DNA from: Betaproteobacteria bacterium | Lineage (GTDB): Bacteria; Pseudomonadota; Gammaproteobacteria; Burkholderiales; Rhodocyclaceae | Direction: 5' to 3' | Assembly: GCA_028065725.1 (NCBI GenBank) | Contig: JAPTVL010000327.1 | Span: forward strand, 1 to 17,928 | Length of the DNA stretch: 17,928 nucleotides | Shown here: one piece after another, positions 1 through 5,976 of the stretch | How the letters are laid out: every line of letters begins with the position of its first letter | Position numbering within the stretch: the first letter of the stretch is position 1 | Program-made: the position numbers and the translations under genes | Notes under the pieces: generated by a model | Database searches by the model: none | The model's input: only the letters and a program-made list of their open reading frames with translations | Told to the model about the DNA's origin: nothing

Positions 1-195
<195 letters not shown>

Positions 196-287
196 GCATC
201 TCCGGAGCCGGGCCGCGCACAGGCTTGGCTGCCATTATCCCGAGCCGACACGTACCACGCGAAACGGCTTCTGGACGGCACCCAGGC

Positions 288-617
288 TCAGTCGGAGGCC
301 TTTATCACTTGCATGGCCTGCGCGTAGATGGCGGCTCTTTCGCTACTGATCTCGGAGAATAGGGGCATGTCCCGCGGCCCGTAGTTTCACAATAACGGAT
401 CGGGGTCCGCGATGCAGGAGACATAGCCCGCCTTCTGGTCCCGCGCTTGGTTTAGCAAGTTCTTGTCGGGGACGAGATAGAGGCAGAACTTCTCGGGGGC
501 GGGAATCGGCGCGCGCCTGGCTTGGATCTGTGAGGGGTTGGTCGGTGCTGTCGAGCACACTCCCAGCAGGAGCGACAGTGCGGCTGCGGCCAGGGTGATG
601 ACGGTCTTGGTTTTCAT
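288..617 (-). pseudogene. Small exported/lipoprotein gene interrupted by an in-frame TGA
   Basis: From the ATG at 617 the frame encodes 76 residues and stops at TGA (387-389). It starts with a signal peptide: MKTK, then a hydrophobic stretch ending LSLLLGVC. That could be a non-canonical lipobox with Cys21, or an ordinary Sec signal. The mature part contains a FCLYLVPD segment and ends GYVSCIADPDPLL. Directly after the TGA, in the same frame, 32 more coding-like codons follow (NYGPRDMPLFSEISSERAAI at their start) and end at a second TGA (288-290). The continuation has protein-like composition, so the ancestral product was probably about 109 residues. A point mutation or a sequencing error would explain the split. 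The product is an unknown cell-envelope protein. If the shorter form is the real product, the gene is 387-617. Confidence 0.6.
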
Positions 618-631
618 GGTGCGGATCCTGT

Positions 632-877
632 TTGTTGTTCAGGGCAGAAACCGACGGGGCTGCATTGCTGGCCCTCATGCATGCCGCCGAGGCCATCGAC
701 TCCGGGCACTGGCTGATGCAGTGCCCGGGCCATGCGGGCGCAAGCGCCGCGAGCCTCGAAGTCATTCTCAGTGGCGGCCGCTACAGGCTGATCTGCATGG
801 ACGGATGCGCCCCCGGGGGCATCCTGGCCGCCGCGCTGGCGCTGGTGCAGGCCAGGCTCGAGGGCGACGCGTTGTGA
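632..877 (+). CDS. Small protein of unknown function
   Basis: This 81-residue frame starts at a TTG, because no upstream ATG is in frame. An internal ATG at 677 would give a 66-residue product and may be the true start. The protein is alanine- and leucine-rich with a few cysteines (WLMQCPGH, YRLICMDGC) and no domain I recognise. It is divergent from the interrupted lipoprotein gene, with only 14 bases between the two starts, which leaves little room for a promoter and favours the downstream ATG. Its stop overlaps the next start in a GTGA arrangement, the best argument that it is translated. Function unknown. Confidence 0.5.
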   Translation: MLFRAETDGAALLALMHAAEAIDSGHWLMQCPGHAGASAASLEVILSGGRYRLICMDGCAPGGILAAALALVQARLEGDAL

Positions 878-1011
878 AAAAGCCCCTGCGCCAACTCCTG
901 CTGGATTCCCCACAGGCCAGTGCCCGCCAGACCCGTGGCGGGCACTGGATCATCGACACGCCCAGCGACTGGCGTGCCATCAAAAACATCCGCGCCGAAC
1001 TGAGGCGCTGA
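874..1011 (+). CDS. 45-residue protein, translationally coupled
   Basis: This frame starts at the GTG at 874, whose last bases overlap the TGA of the preceding gene (GTGA, 874-877), a classic translational-coupling overlap. The product begins MKKPLRQLLLDSPQASARQ, is strongly basic and contains GGHWIIDTPSDWRAIKNIR. It has no signal peptide or membrane segment. The basic character would suit nucleic-acid binding, but this is only a guess. The preceding gene probably forms a two-gene unit with it. No family recognised. Confidence 0.5.
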   Translation: MKKPLRQLLLDSPQASARQTRGGHWIIDTPSDWRAIKNIRAELRR

Positions 1012-1013
1012 TT

Positions 1014-1082
1014 TCGCAAGCAGCCGAATACCCGTGCCAGCGAACCGCTCGCACTTCAACCTAACCCAAGAAAGGATCAATC
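1014..1082 (+). promoter_or_regulatory. Leader repeat family 1, copy 1a
   Basis: This is the untranslated leader of the gene at 1083. Bases 1032-1061 are identical to 1994-2023 (30 of 30). The shared layout is a TTCGC-n-AATA block, the identical 30-base core, then CAACCnAA and a purine-rich ribosome binding site (AAAGGATC) just before ATG. The same layout recurs in diverged form before 4034 and 5427. Confidence 0.6.
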
Positions 1083-1313
1083 ATGAAGCCAGCAAAAAGC
1101 GTCGTCGTCGCGAAGTCAGCGGACCTGTCGCGGCTGCGAGAAACCAAGTTTTTTCAAGCGATCGGACCAGACAGCAAGCAAGCGCTTTCTCTGCGCTCGA
1201 TTTTGGCCGCCGCACAAGCAAGCGGCAAGTCGCTTGATGAGCTCTACCACATCGCATTGGCCGACCAGGCCCGGCACGCTTACGCAGAGCTCACCAAGTT
1301 GCCGCGTGCGTGA
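1083..1313 (+). CDS. Small protein of unknown function
   Basis: A 76-residue protein starting MKPAKSVVVAKSADLSRLR at an ATG with an AAAGGATC ribosome binding site 6-12 bases upstream. The N-terminal third is basic. The remainder looks helical (SKQALSLRSILAAAQASG, then SLDELYHIALADQARHAYAE). No signal peptide, membrane segment or cysteine pairs are seen. It follows leader-repeat copy 1a and heads a rightward run of small genes to 2865. No family recognised. This type of short basic protein is common in conjugative-element backbones. Confidence 0.65.
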   Translation: MKPAKSVVVAKSADLSRLRETKFFQAIGPDSKQALSLRSILAAAQASGKSLDELYHIALADQARHAYAELTKLPRA

Positions 1314-1345
1314 CCAAGCGGGCTTGAAACAAACAGGAGCAAATC

Positions 1346-1648
1346 ATGAGCACCGACAACCTCAACTTTCTCGACATCGACGAAGACGACATTCCCGCGA
1401 CCGCCTTCACCGGCCCGGCCCTAGAGCCCAAGCCAGAAAAAGAGTCTGCCCCGGCGCGATCCGGCAACATCCCCACCGGCCCGTCCTGCCCGGACTGCGG
1501 GCCTGACGTGCACTCGTGGGAGAACAAGACCAAGACCGGCAAGGACTACTACCGTTGCAGCCGCTGCAAGGGCGCCTGGTGGCCGGACCGCGAGAAACCC
1601 AAGAAACTCGGCCCGAAGTGGCCGCCGTTCGAACCCAGCAAGACTTGA
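1346..1648 (+). CDS. Zinc-ribbon protein
   Basis: A 100-residue protein with an ACAGGAGC ribosome binding site. The first 45 residues are acidic and proline-rich (NFLDIDEDDIPATAF) and probably disordered. The C-terminal half carries two CxxC knuckles: C48-P-D-C51 and C71-S-R-C74, separated by a 19-residue loop rich in Lys/Thr. This is a zinc ribbon followed by a Trp/Pro/Lys-rich tail (WWPDREKPKKLGPKWPPF). Such ribbons bind zinc and often contact nucleic acid or protein partners. The family is not identified, but the zinc-ribbon call is firm from the spacing. It lies 9 bases before the next gene and is probably cotranscribed. Confidence 0.8.
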   Translation: MSTDNLNFLDIDEDDIPATAFTGPALEPKPEKESAPARSGNIPTGPSCPDCGPDVHSWENKTKTGKDYYRCSRCKGAWWPDREKPKKLGPKWPPFEPSKT

Positions 1649-1657
1649 AGGAGAGAG

Positions 1658-1993
1658 ATGATGGCAAGCCAAGAATTCGACGCCGTGCAGGCGATCTGCG
1701 ATCAGCCATCGAGCGTGTTGTTCCACCACACCGAGGATGCGGCGCAAATGACCATCGATGACATGCTCGACGGGCCGCCGCCGCTGCGCGACGCGGCGCT
1801 GATCGTGCTGGCGCACGTCGCCGTCGCACTGAACCGCCGGGTCAGTGCCGCCGCCTCGAAGCGCTGCGAGGCTGCGCGTGACCCCTGGCGCATCCCCGTA
1901 CCCGGCCTGCGCGAGCGGCTGCTGCTGCGCGCAGCCGTCGCAACGCAGAACGCCATGCTTCGCATCGCGCGGGCTTCGCCAGCCGATGAATAG
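1658..1993 (+). CDS. Helical small protein of unknown function
   Basis: A 111-residue protein starting at ATG 1658; a second ATG at 1661 is possible. It has a strong AAGGAGAG ribosome binding site. The N-terminal part is acidic (SSVLFHHTEDAAQMTIDDML) and the rest is rich in Ala and Arg and probably helical. There is no signal peptide. ALIVLAHVAVALN (about residues 47-59) is hydrophobic but short for a membrane span. The 3' end overlaps the start of leader repeat copy 1b, which precedes the next gene. Function unknown. Confidence 0.65.
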   Translation: MMASQEFDAVQAICDQPSSVLFHHTEDAAQMTIDDMLDGPPPLRDAALIVLAHVAVALNRRVSAAASKRCEAARDPWRIPVPGLRERLLLRAAVATQNAMLRIARASPADE

Positions 1994-2041
1994 CCGTGCC
2001 AGCGAACCGCTCGCACTTCAACCCAACCGAAAGGATCGGTC
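1974..2041 (+). promoter_or_regulatory. Leader repeat family 1, copy 1b
   Basis: The leader of the secreted-protein gene at 2042. Bases 1994-2023 are identical to 1032-1061, followed by a near-identical AAAGGATC ribosome binding site. The TTCGC and GAATAGC parts lie inside the end of the preceding gene. It may act as a cotranscriptional translation or processing signal, or it may simply show that both genes came from one duplicated cassette. Confidence 0.6.
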
Positions 2042-2371
2042 ATGAAACGCACCATCGCCATCATCGCCGCCGCGCTGGGCATCGCCAGCGCCAATGCCGC
2101 AACCCCAGCCATCACATCGATGCAGATCATGTCACCAACCGCCCCCGTGCCGGCTGACAACACCGATCTGACCGCCCGCACGCGGCAAGTCGTCAACACG
2201 TCGCTGCGCGACATGATCCTGCCGCTTGACGACGCGCATGCGCGCGTCGTCGTCAGCTATGCGAATGGCCAGAGCTACATCTGCATGCCGCCCAAAGCCC
2301 CGGCGCCTGGTGCGGGCGGCGCGGCCATTCTGGATGTGGAGTCGGGCACGTTCACTTGCTCCAGGCGTTGA
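2042..2371 (+). CDS. Secreted two-cysteine protein
   Basis: A 109-residue protein with a clear Sec signal peptide: MKRT, a hydrophobic core (IAIIAAALGIASA) and a predicted AxA cleavage site after Ala19 (ANA). The mature part (about 90 residues) has exactly two cysteines, C81 and C106, which could form one disulfide in the periplasm. A flexible Pro/Ala/Gly stretch (PPKAPAPGAGGAA) lies between them. It follows leader-repeat copy 1b and is followed 16 bases later by a tiny membrane-protein gene, which suggests an envelope pair. No family recognised. Confidence 0.75.
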   Translation: MKRTIAIIAAALGIASANAATPAITSMQIMSPTAPVPADNTDLTARTRQVVNTSLRDMILPLDDAHARVVVSYANGQSYICMPPKAPAPGAGGAAILDVESGTFTCSRR

Positions 2372-2387
2372 GCCTGAGGAGAACGAA

Positions 2388-2489
2388 ATGCGCAAGTTTG
2401 TTCTGTATCTCACAACCATCGTGCTGTCGATTTCGGTCGGCAGCGCCGCGACCTGGCTCGTGGTCACGGCATTCAGGGCCTTTACCTAA
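2388..2489 (+). CDS. 33-residue single-pass membrane peptide
   Basis: This short frame starts at ATG 2388, preceded by a very good ribosome binding site (GAGGAGAACGAA). The product is MRKFVLYLTTIVLSISVGSA followed by a second hydrophobic stretch (ATWLVVTAF) and a short end. One membrane span covers most of the peptide. Basic residues at positions 2-3 favour an N-in orientation. It lies 16 bases after the secreted-protein gene and is probably cotranslated with it. Function unknown. The ribosome binding site and composition support it being real. Confidence 0.6.
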   Translation: MRKFVLYLTTIVLSISVGSAATWLVVTAFRAFT

Positions 2490-2502
2490 GATCAGATCCA
2501 TC

Positions 2503-2865
2503 ATGGCTAAGAAACTCTCAGCAGAAATGAAGGCGCAGCGCAAGGCGGAGCGCCGGCTTGAAAAGCACGGCGACGAGTACGCTAAGGCTGTCGCAGCCGC
2601 CGCATCGCGCGGGCTTGAACCCCTCACCGGCACGGTGCCGCAACAGGTCTGGGCAGAGCCGATTCGTGATCGTGCGATGACAGCAGACCCCGCTCTTGCT
2701 GATGCCGCGCGACAGCACGCGGCTTGCAGCACTGCCAGCTTTTGGATCGTCAACAGGTTCAAGTCTGGTGAACAGCTTGTTGAAGCTGTCCGCGCTGTTG
2801 GCAGCGAGACAGCGCAGGTCAAAGAATCAAAGCGCGACCGCGGCGCGCAGCTCGATATTTTCTGA
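2503..2865 (+). CDS. Charged helical protein of unknown function
   Basis: A 120-residue protein starting MAKKLSAEMKAQRKAERRLE, which predicts a long, highly charged N-terminal helix. The middle (residues 33-70) is mixed, and a second helical part follows (SGEQLVEAVRAVGSE). The C-terminus ends in DIF. There is one Cys and no signal or membrane segment. The start is at ATG 2503, 13 bases after the membrane-peptide gene. A terminator-like hairpin follows at 2881, so this looks like the last gene of the 1083-2865 transcription unit. No family recognised. Confidence 0.65.
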   Translation: MAKKLSAEMKAQRKAERRLEKHGDEYAKAVAAAASRGLEPLTGTVPQQVWAEPIRDRAMTADPALADAARQHAACSTASFWIVNRFKSGEQLVEAVRAVGSETAQVKESKRDRGAQLDIF

Positions 2866-2880
2866 TCTCCGATCAAGTCC

Positions 2881-2914
2881 AAAGCCCGCCAGCCGTGAGG
2901 CCCGCGGGCTTTTT
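2881..2914 (+). terminator. Rho-independent terminator
   Basis: A 9-bp perfect stem, AAAGCCCGC (2881-2889) with GCGGGCTTT (2904-2912), a 14-base loop, and a T run extending to 2914. It closes the rightward gene run ending at 2865. Confidence 0.7.
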
Positions 2915-3071
2915 CATGCGCGCTGCTCGCGCGCCCGGGTTTCGTTCCATCACCTGCCGATCTCCCATCCGAAGCCGCCCTGACCTGCCGCACCTTGGCG
3001 CTCAAGCAGCCGTCACGCCATCGCTGCCCTCTGTCATGCCCGCCGCACGCGCCATGCCTACCCCTTCGGGA

Positions 3072-3142
3072 CGACACCGGCTTGCAGGCTCGCCCCATGA
3101 GGCGGCTCCGAACAGCAGATTTCAACCAGCAGGAGAAGGCAG
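3072..3142 (+). promoter_or_regulatory. Leader repeat family 2, copy A
   Basis: Bases 3072-3120 resemble 5224-5272 (shared CACCGGCTTG, GCTCG, CATGA or AATGA, CGGCTCC; about four fifths identical by eye). Weaker similarity extends upstream (CTGTCAT). In both copies the similarity starts exactly 71 bases before an ATG (3143 and 5295), and both end in a purine-rich ribosome binding site. It is a duplicated 5' leader or promoter cassette. The preceding 2915-3071 holds no gene I can support. Confidence 0.55.
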
Positions 3143-3451
3143 ATGAACGAACCCCGACACCCCACAAGCCACAGCGCGCCCCCTTCGGGCGCCCCCCGCG
3201 AGGCCCACCAAGCAGCAGTTGTGCAAATCCCGGAAACCACCCTGCGCAAGCACTACCTGTCCGGTGAGTTCTTCATCACTCCCCAAGCCCTCGAAGCGCA
3301 CGACATCGACGAGGTGCTGCGCTGGTTCAACCTGCCACATGAACCCGTGCAGGTCGGCGAGACGCGCGACATCGGCCACGGCCTGAAAGCCTATTTCGGG
3401 TTCGATGACAGTAAGCCGATGCGCAAGGCTCTCTTTGTACGTATCTACTGA
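3143..3451 (+). CDS. Small protein of unknown function
   Basis: A 102-residue protein with ribosome binding site CAGGAGAAGG before ATG 3143. The first 25 residues are Pro/His/Ser-rich and probably disordered. A compact domain follows (residues 28-102) with ITPQALEAHDIDEVLRWFNL and KAYFGFDDSKPMRKALFVRI, which looks like a mixed alpha/beta fold. No cysteines, signal peptide or membrane segments are seen. It follows leader family 2 and is 36 bases upstream of the DUF6573-type gene, so the two are probably one operon. No family recognised. Confidence 0.65.
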   Translation: MNEPRHPTSHSAPPSGAPREAHQAAVVQIPETTLRKHYLSGEFFITPQALEAHDIDEVLRWFNLPHEPVQVGETRDIGHGLKAYFGFDDSKPMRKALFVRIY

Positions 3452-3487
3452 TTCACGCAACAACACACCCACGCAGGAGCACACACC

Positions 3488-3946
3488 ATGACCACCCAAG
3501 CCACCACCACCCCCGCAGATACCATGCGCGAAATCTTCGGCGAGCCGATCCACACCTACACCCGCGCCCAGGCCATCGAGGACGGCATGCTGATCGATGT
3601 CAGCAGCACGGCAAGGGAGGCCGGCATTGTCTGGCCCGTGGCCCTCACTTCCGCCGCGTGGGCCGATTGCGTCGCCTGGACCGACGAAACGGAGAAGCGC
3701 AAAGGCTACACAGGGCAGAGCGAATCCGGCAGGCTTTGGGACGTGTGCTGGATGCTCAGCCTGGCCGTGCGTGGCGCCCTGCGCCGTGGCCTGGATCCAC
3801 ACGTACAGCCGCTCTACTACTCGCTGCTGCGCACGCCGGCTGCAGGCCGGGGCGTCATGCCACGCAAGGCCACGCTCAAGTTCATGGTCGGCACAGGCGA
3901 CGCAGGCGAGCCGTGCATCACCGTGATGATGCCGAGCGAAGACTGA
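3488..3946 (+). CDS. DUF6573-type protein
   Basis: A 152-residue protein whose region from about residue 16 to 65 matches my recollection of DUF6573: IFGEPIHTYTRAQAIEDGML, then IDVSSTAREAGI, PVALTSAAW and DCVAW. This family is common on plasmids, integrative elements and phages, and has no established biochemical role. The C-terminal part (residues 80-152) is consistent with the same family. It starts at ATG 3488 with ribosome binding site GCAGGAGC. A terminator hairpin lies 8 bases after the stop, closing the 3143-3946 pair. The family call is from memory of its motifs, not a database search. Confidence 0.75.
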   Translation: MTTQATTTPADTMREIFGEPIHTYTRAQAIEDGMLIDVSSTAREAGIVWPVALTSAAWADCVAWTDETEKRKGYTGQSESGRLWDVCWMLSLAVRGALRRGLDPHVQPLYYSLLRTPAAGRGVMPRKATLKFMVGTGDAGEPCITVMMPSED

Positions 3947-3954
3947 AACTGATG

Positions 3955-3975
3955 CGCCCGCTTTTGCGGGCGTTT
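3955..3975 (+). terminator. Rho-independent terminator
   Basis: A perfect 7-bp stem CGCCCGC / GCGGGCG with a TTTT loop, followed by TTT. It sits just after the DUF6573-type gene and runs directly into leader repeat copy 2a. Confidence 0.75.
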
Positions 3976-4033
3976 CGCTTTGGGCTGAATAGCCGCGCAG
4001 GCAACCGCCTGCGGCGACCCAAAGGAGCACGTC
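3972..4033 (+). promoter_or_regulatory. Leader repeat family 1, diverged copy 2a
   Basis: It shares TTTCGCTTTGnGCTGAATAGC with 5365-5385 and the broader layout (GAATAGC, a GC-rich middle, then an AAAGGAGC ribosome binding site before ATG) with the leaders at 1014 and 1974. It includes its own hairpin (GCAGGC AACC GCCTGC, 4001-4016). Confidence 0.5.
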
Positions 4034-4633
4034 ATGATTGAGCAGGGACCCAAAAAGCCAGGATTCGGCATGCCATACCCAGGCATTGAAATGCCCTATC
4101 GCATCGGAACTCTGGCCCAAGACCTGGAGGCATATGAAGAAAAGCTGAGGCTTCAGGTTTCGCGGAATTTTCAAGAAAAAGCCTATCAGCTCGGGCGCAT
4201 GGCTGCTGATATTGCGGACCGCGGCGACGAGTGCCATTGGTCGGAAGACCCTCTGAATTTGCTTTCCGGATGGGCGTTCAATGATCTCAGCGCATTTTCG
4301 CGCGGCGGTTTCGTTCGGTTCGTCTTTTCCAGGACCAAAGCGCTTTGCCTCAACCCTAAAAAATTCGGCGCTAAGGAAATCCAGGAGGCAGACAAAAAGA
4401 GGGGGATGCGAGTTGCTGGCGGCAAGAAATCGAGGCTGCGCGACGAAGCAATTGATACGTTCGTCGCTGTCGACAAGTGCCGCGATTGGCTGAAGGATGC
4501 CAGGCTCGTGATCGATAACCCCGCGTTTTTGATCGGGGTCGTTGACTACATCGATGAAAGGATCAACGACCCGAAGCGTCCGCTTGATCCGGACACTTTG
4601 GCCCCGTTGCGCTGCCCAGGCTGCGAAGGCTGA
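4034..4633 (+). CDS. 199-residue protein of unknown function
   Basis: Starts at ATG 4034 with ribosome binding site AAAGGAGC. The first 25 residues are rich in Gly and Pro (KKPGFGMPYPGIEMPYRIG). A charged, mostly helical body follows, with a basic stretch near the middle (KKFGAKEIQEADKKRGMRVA, then GGKKSRLRDEAID). The C-terminus carries a lone CPGC knuckle (residues 194-197), with further cysteines at about positions 68, 105 and 149. There is no signal peptide or membrane segment. The lysine-rich middle could contact DNA, but this is only inference. A terminator-like hairpin follows 14 bases after the stop. No family recognised. Confidence 0.7.
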   Translation: MIEQGPKKPGFGMPYPGIEMPYRIGTLAQDLEAYEEKLRLQVSRNFQEKAYQLGRMAADIADRGDECHWSEDPLNLLSGWAFNDLSAFSRGGFVRFVFSRTKALCLNPKKFGAKEIQEADKKRGMRVAGGKKSRLRDEAIDTFVAVDKCRDWLKDARLVIDNPAFLIGVVDYIDERINDPKRPLDPDTLAPLRCPGCEG

Positions 4634-4647
4634 ACCCTAAACCCCAG

Positions 4648-4667
4648 CCCGGCCATCGGCCGGGTTT
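4648..4667 (+). terminator. Terminator-like hairpin
   Basis: A 7-bp stem CCCGGCC / GGCCGGG with an ATC loop and trailing TTT, 14 bases after the stop at 4633. The T run is short, so strength is uncertain. It overlaps the first iteron-like repeat. Confidence 0.55.
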
Positions 4668-4722
4668 GCTTCTTTCGAGCAACCGTTGCTCCGTTGGAGC
4701 AAAGCTCGCTTCGCTGAAGCAG
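4666..4722. repeat. Iteron-like triplet 1 (20-bp period)
   Basis: Three 17-base units start at 4666, 4686 and 4706, exactly 20 bases apart: TTGCTTCTTTCGAGCAA, TTGCTCCGTTGGAGCAA and the diverged TCGCTTCGCTGAAGCAG. The first two are short inverted repeats (TTGCTnC / GnAGCAA type arms around a 3-base centre). The 20-bp spacing is about two helical turns, so bound proteins would sit on one face of the DNA. Confidence 0.65.
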
Positions 4723-4758
4723 CGAGGCCGGGCAGACGGGGAAGGAGAGGGTGGTTCG

Positions 4759-4815
4759 TTGCTTCGTTGGAGCAACGGTTGCTCCGTTGAAGCGTGCATT
4801 GCTTCGTTGAATCGT
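4759..4815. repeat. Iteron-like triplet 2 (20-bp period)
   Basis: Three units start at 4759, 4779 and 4799, again exactly 20 bases apart: TTGCTTCGTTGGAGCAA, TTGCTCCGTTGAAGCGT and TTGCTTCGTTGAATCGT. They share the TTGCTYCGTTGRA core with triplet 1. The right arm decays across the three units. This triplet begins 93 bases after the start of triplet 1. Confidence 0.7.
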
Positions 4816-5223
4816 GCGGACGAAGCTCCAAGGCGCACACCGAGGCGATGCCTTCGGCCCGCGCTGCTGCGGCTACGCCTGGAGCCCCTGCGGGTCTCCA
4901 CCCTGACGGGGCGGCATCGCTATCGCAAAGACAAAGGCAAGGCAGCACACGTGCGCAAGCGCACCAGTGCCCCAGGCAGGCCAGGCGCAAAGCGCCCGGC
5001 CCAAAAGACAAGGCCGTCCAGGCGCTTCGCGCAGGGCCGACGCGGCTAAGGCCGCGCCGGGTTGTGTGGTCCGTGGTTTTCGCCACGCCTGCGCGAGTTC
5101 TGCCTTTAGGAGCCGGGGCGACTTTCCGCGCCTTTCGGGGCAAGCGTCACTCACGCCAGCCCCTGCGGGGCGCTGCGCGGCCTACGGCCTGTCATTCCTT
5201 CCGCAACCCCTCATGCCGCTGCG

Positions 5224-5294
5224 CGGCACCGGCTTGAAAGCTCGGCCAATGACCCGGCTCCAAAAGGCAGAACAAACACACAGGAGGACGCGCC
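5224..5294 (+). promoter_or_regulatory. Leader repeat family 2, copy B
   Basis: Resembles 3072-3142 with no apparent gaps in the first 49 bases and the identical 71-base distance to the following ATG. It ends in an excellent ribosome binding site (CAGGAGG, 5281-5287). The conserved spacing suggests a functional leader or a duplicated cassette. Confidence 0.55.
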
Positions 5295-5381
5295 ATGCGA
5301 AACACCACTACCCACACAACAAACGCCGACCCTCACCAAAAGGCAGGTTTGAAAACCAAAGCGGATTTCGCTTTGAGCTGA
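5295..5381 (+). CDS. 28-residue ORF with strong ribosome binding site
   Basis: ATG 5295 follows CAGGAGGACGCGCC, a near-consensus Shine-Dalgarno site. The product is MRNTTTHTTNADPHQKAGLK followed by eight residues (TKADFALS). It occupies the same place after leader family 2 copy B as the 102-residue gene has after copy A, and its stop lies inside leader family 1 copy 2b. It is either a leader peptide or the stump of a gene whose body was deleted, joining leader 2 directly to the next leader. The T/H-rich sequence is not diagnostic. Confidence 0.4.
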   Translation: MRNTTTHTTNADPHQKAGLKTKADFALS

Positions 5382-5426
5382 ATAGCAGTGCAGTAGCAGC
5401 AACCCTCAACCTAAAGGAGCATCGCC
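5365..5426 (+). promoter_or_regulatory. Leader repeat family 1, diverged copy 2b
   Basis: It has TTTCGCTTTGAGCTGAATAGC (shared with copy 2a), then CAACCCTCAACC and the ribosome binding site TAAAGGAGC before ATG 5427. CAACC and GAATAGC also tie it to copies 1a and 1b. Confidence 0.5.
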
Positions 5427-5780
5427 ATGAGCAACGCTAAAACAATGTTTCAACAAATCGAGGATAAGTTCGAATTTGACCATCGCGATCCGGACCGCAA
5501 TTGGTGCGGGCATGTCGGCCACGCTGGCGCGGACGAGACTTGCATCAGGTTGAACCGTTCGTATGCCGATCCATTCGAGGGCACGAACCTAGAAAAACTG
5601 GTGTTCGGGCCAGGGAGTAAGGGGGGTGTCGTTGCACGAGGGTGGGACGAATCGGGTCGAAACTTCAAGGTCTTGATCGACGCGAGCTTGGAGCGCGTGG
5701 CCGAGATCTTGCTCGGCGATGAATGCCATGCCGGCGCCTACCTGCAAAGCATCCTGAGTCGAGTCGTTGAATTGGCCTAA
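5427..5780 (+). CDS. 117-residue protein of unknown function
   Basis: Starts at ATG 5427 with ribosome binding site TAAAGGAGC. The N-terminal half contains FDHRDPDRNWCGHVGHAGAD and the middle a Gly-rich turn (FGPGSKGGVVARGWDESGRN). The C-terminal third is probably helical (SLERVAEILLGDECHAGAYL). Cys and His residues occur (C27, H29, H32, C39) but their spacing is not a standard zinc motif. No signal peptide or membrane segment. It is preceded by leader copy 2b and followed by a small gene at 5855. No family recognised. Confidence 0.65.
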   Translation: MSNAKTMFQQIEDKFEFDHRDPDRNWCGHVGHAGADETCIRLNRSYADPFEGTNLEKLVFGPGSKGGVVARGWDESGRNFKVLIDASLERVAEILLGDECHAGAYLQSILSRVVELA

Positions 5781-5810
5781 CTTGATTGCGTGTAACCAGT
5801 TGGAAACCCA

Positions 5811-5829
5811 GCCCGGCCGCGCGCCGGGC
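5811..5829 (+). other. GC hairpin in the leader of the next small gene
   Basis: A 7-bp stem GCCCGGC / GCCGGGC with a 5-base loop, without a T run. It lies between the stop at 5780 and the ribosome binding site at 5843, so it is more likely a leader structure than a terminator. Confidence 0.4.
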
Positions 5830-5854
5830 GCACCCGAAACCCAAGGAGCACATC

Positions 5855-5953
5855 ATGATGAATTGGCAAATTGAACAAGCCCGCGCCTTCAGTGAAGCCG
5901 AAGCGCTGCATGCCCGCCGACTTGCAATCAGTCTCGGCATCGAACTGGATTGA
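5855..5953 (+). CDS. 32-residue small protein
   Basis: Starts ATG ATG at 5855 with ribosome binding site CCAAGGAGCACATC, almost identical to that of the gene at 4034. The product (MMNWQIEQARAFSEAEALHA, then RRLAISLGIELD) predicts a single amphipathic helix with alternating charges. It is probably real because of the conserved ribosome binding site and its position in the same small-gene series. Function unknown. Confidence 0.5.
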   Translation: MMNWQIEQARAFSEAEALHARRLAISLGIELD

Positions 5954-5976
5954 GCCGCGTCAACTTTTATGCTGCA

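Larger units (their letters stand above)
4634..5294. other. 661-base non-coding region with iteron-like repeats
   Basis: I support no gene here. The stretch contains a terminator (4648-4667), two triplets of 17-bp repeats (4666-4722 and 4759-4815), several GC-rich hairpins between 4850 and 5220 and, at its end, leader repeat family 2 copy B (5224-5294). Open frames exist on both strands but have arginine/alanine-rich products typical of GC-rich non-coding DNA. Repeats, hairpins and absence of genes would fit an origin, transfer or partition site, although no function is shown. Confidence 0.6.

Noticed and set aside
2352..3167. A 271-codon open frame on the minus strand
   Set aside because: Its product is Ser/Arg/Ala-rich, antisense to supported genes, and crosses the terminator at 2881-2914.
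3122..4237. A 371-codon open frame on the minus strand
   Set aside because: It runs antisense across three plus-strand genes, each with its own ribosome binding site, and also across a terminator hairpin. It has no recognisable domain.
4666..4815. A possible CRISPR array
   Set aside because: The units are 17 bases with only 3-base gaps, so there are no spacers of CRISPR length, and no cas genes are present.
4637..5440. Several 80-170-codon frames on both strands in the repeat region
   Set aside because: Their products are dominated by Arg, Ala and Pro, overlap each other on both strands, and their repeated segments only mirror the DNA repeats.
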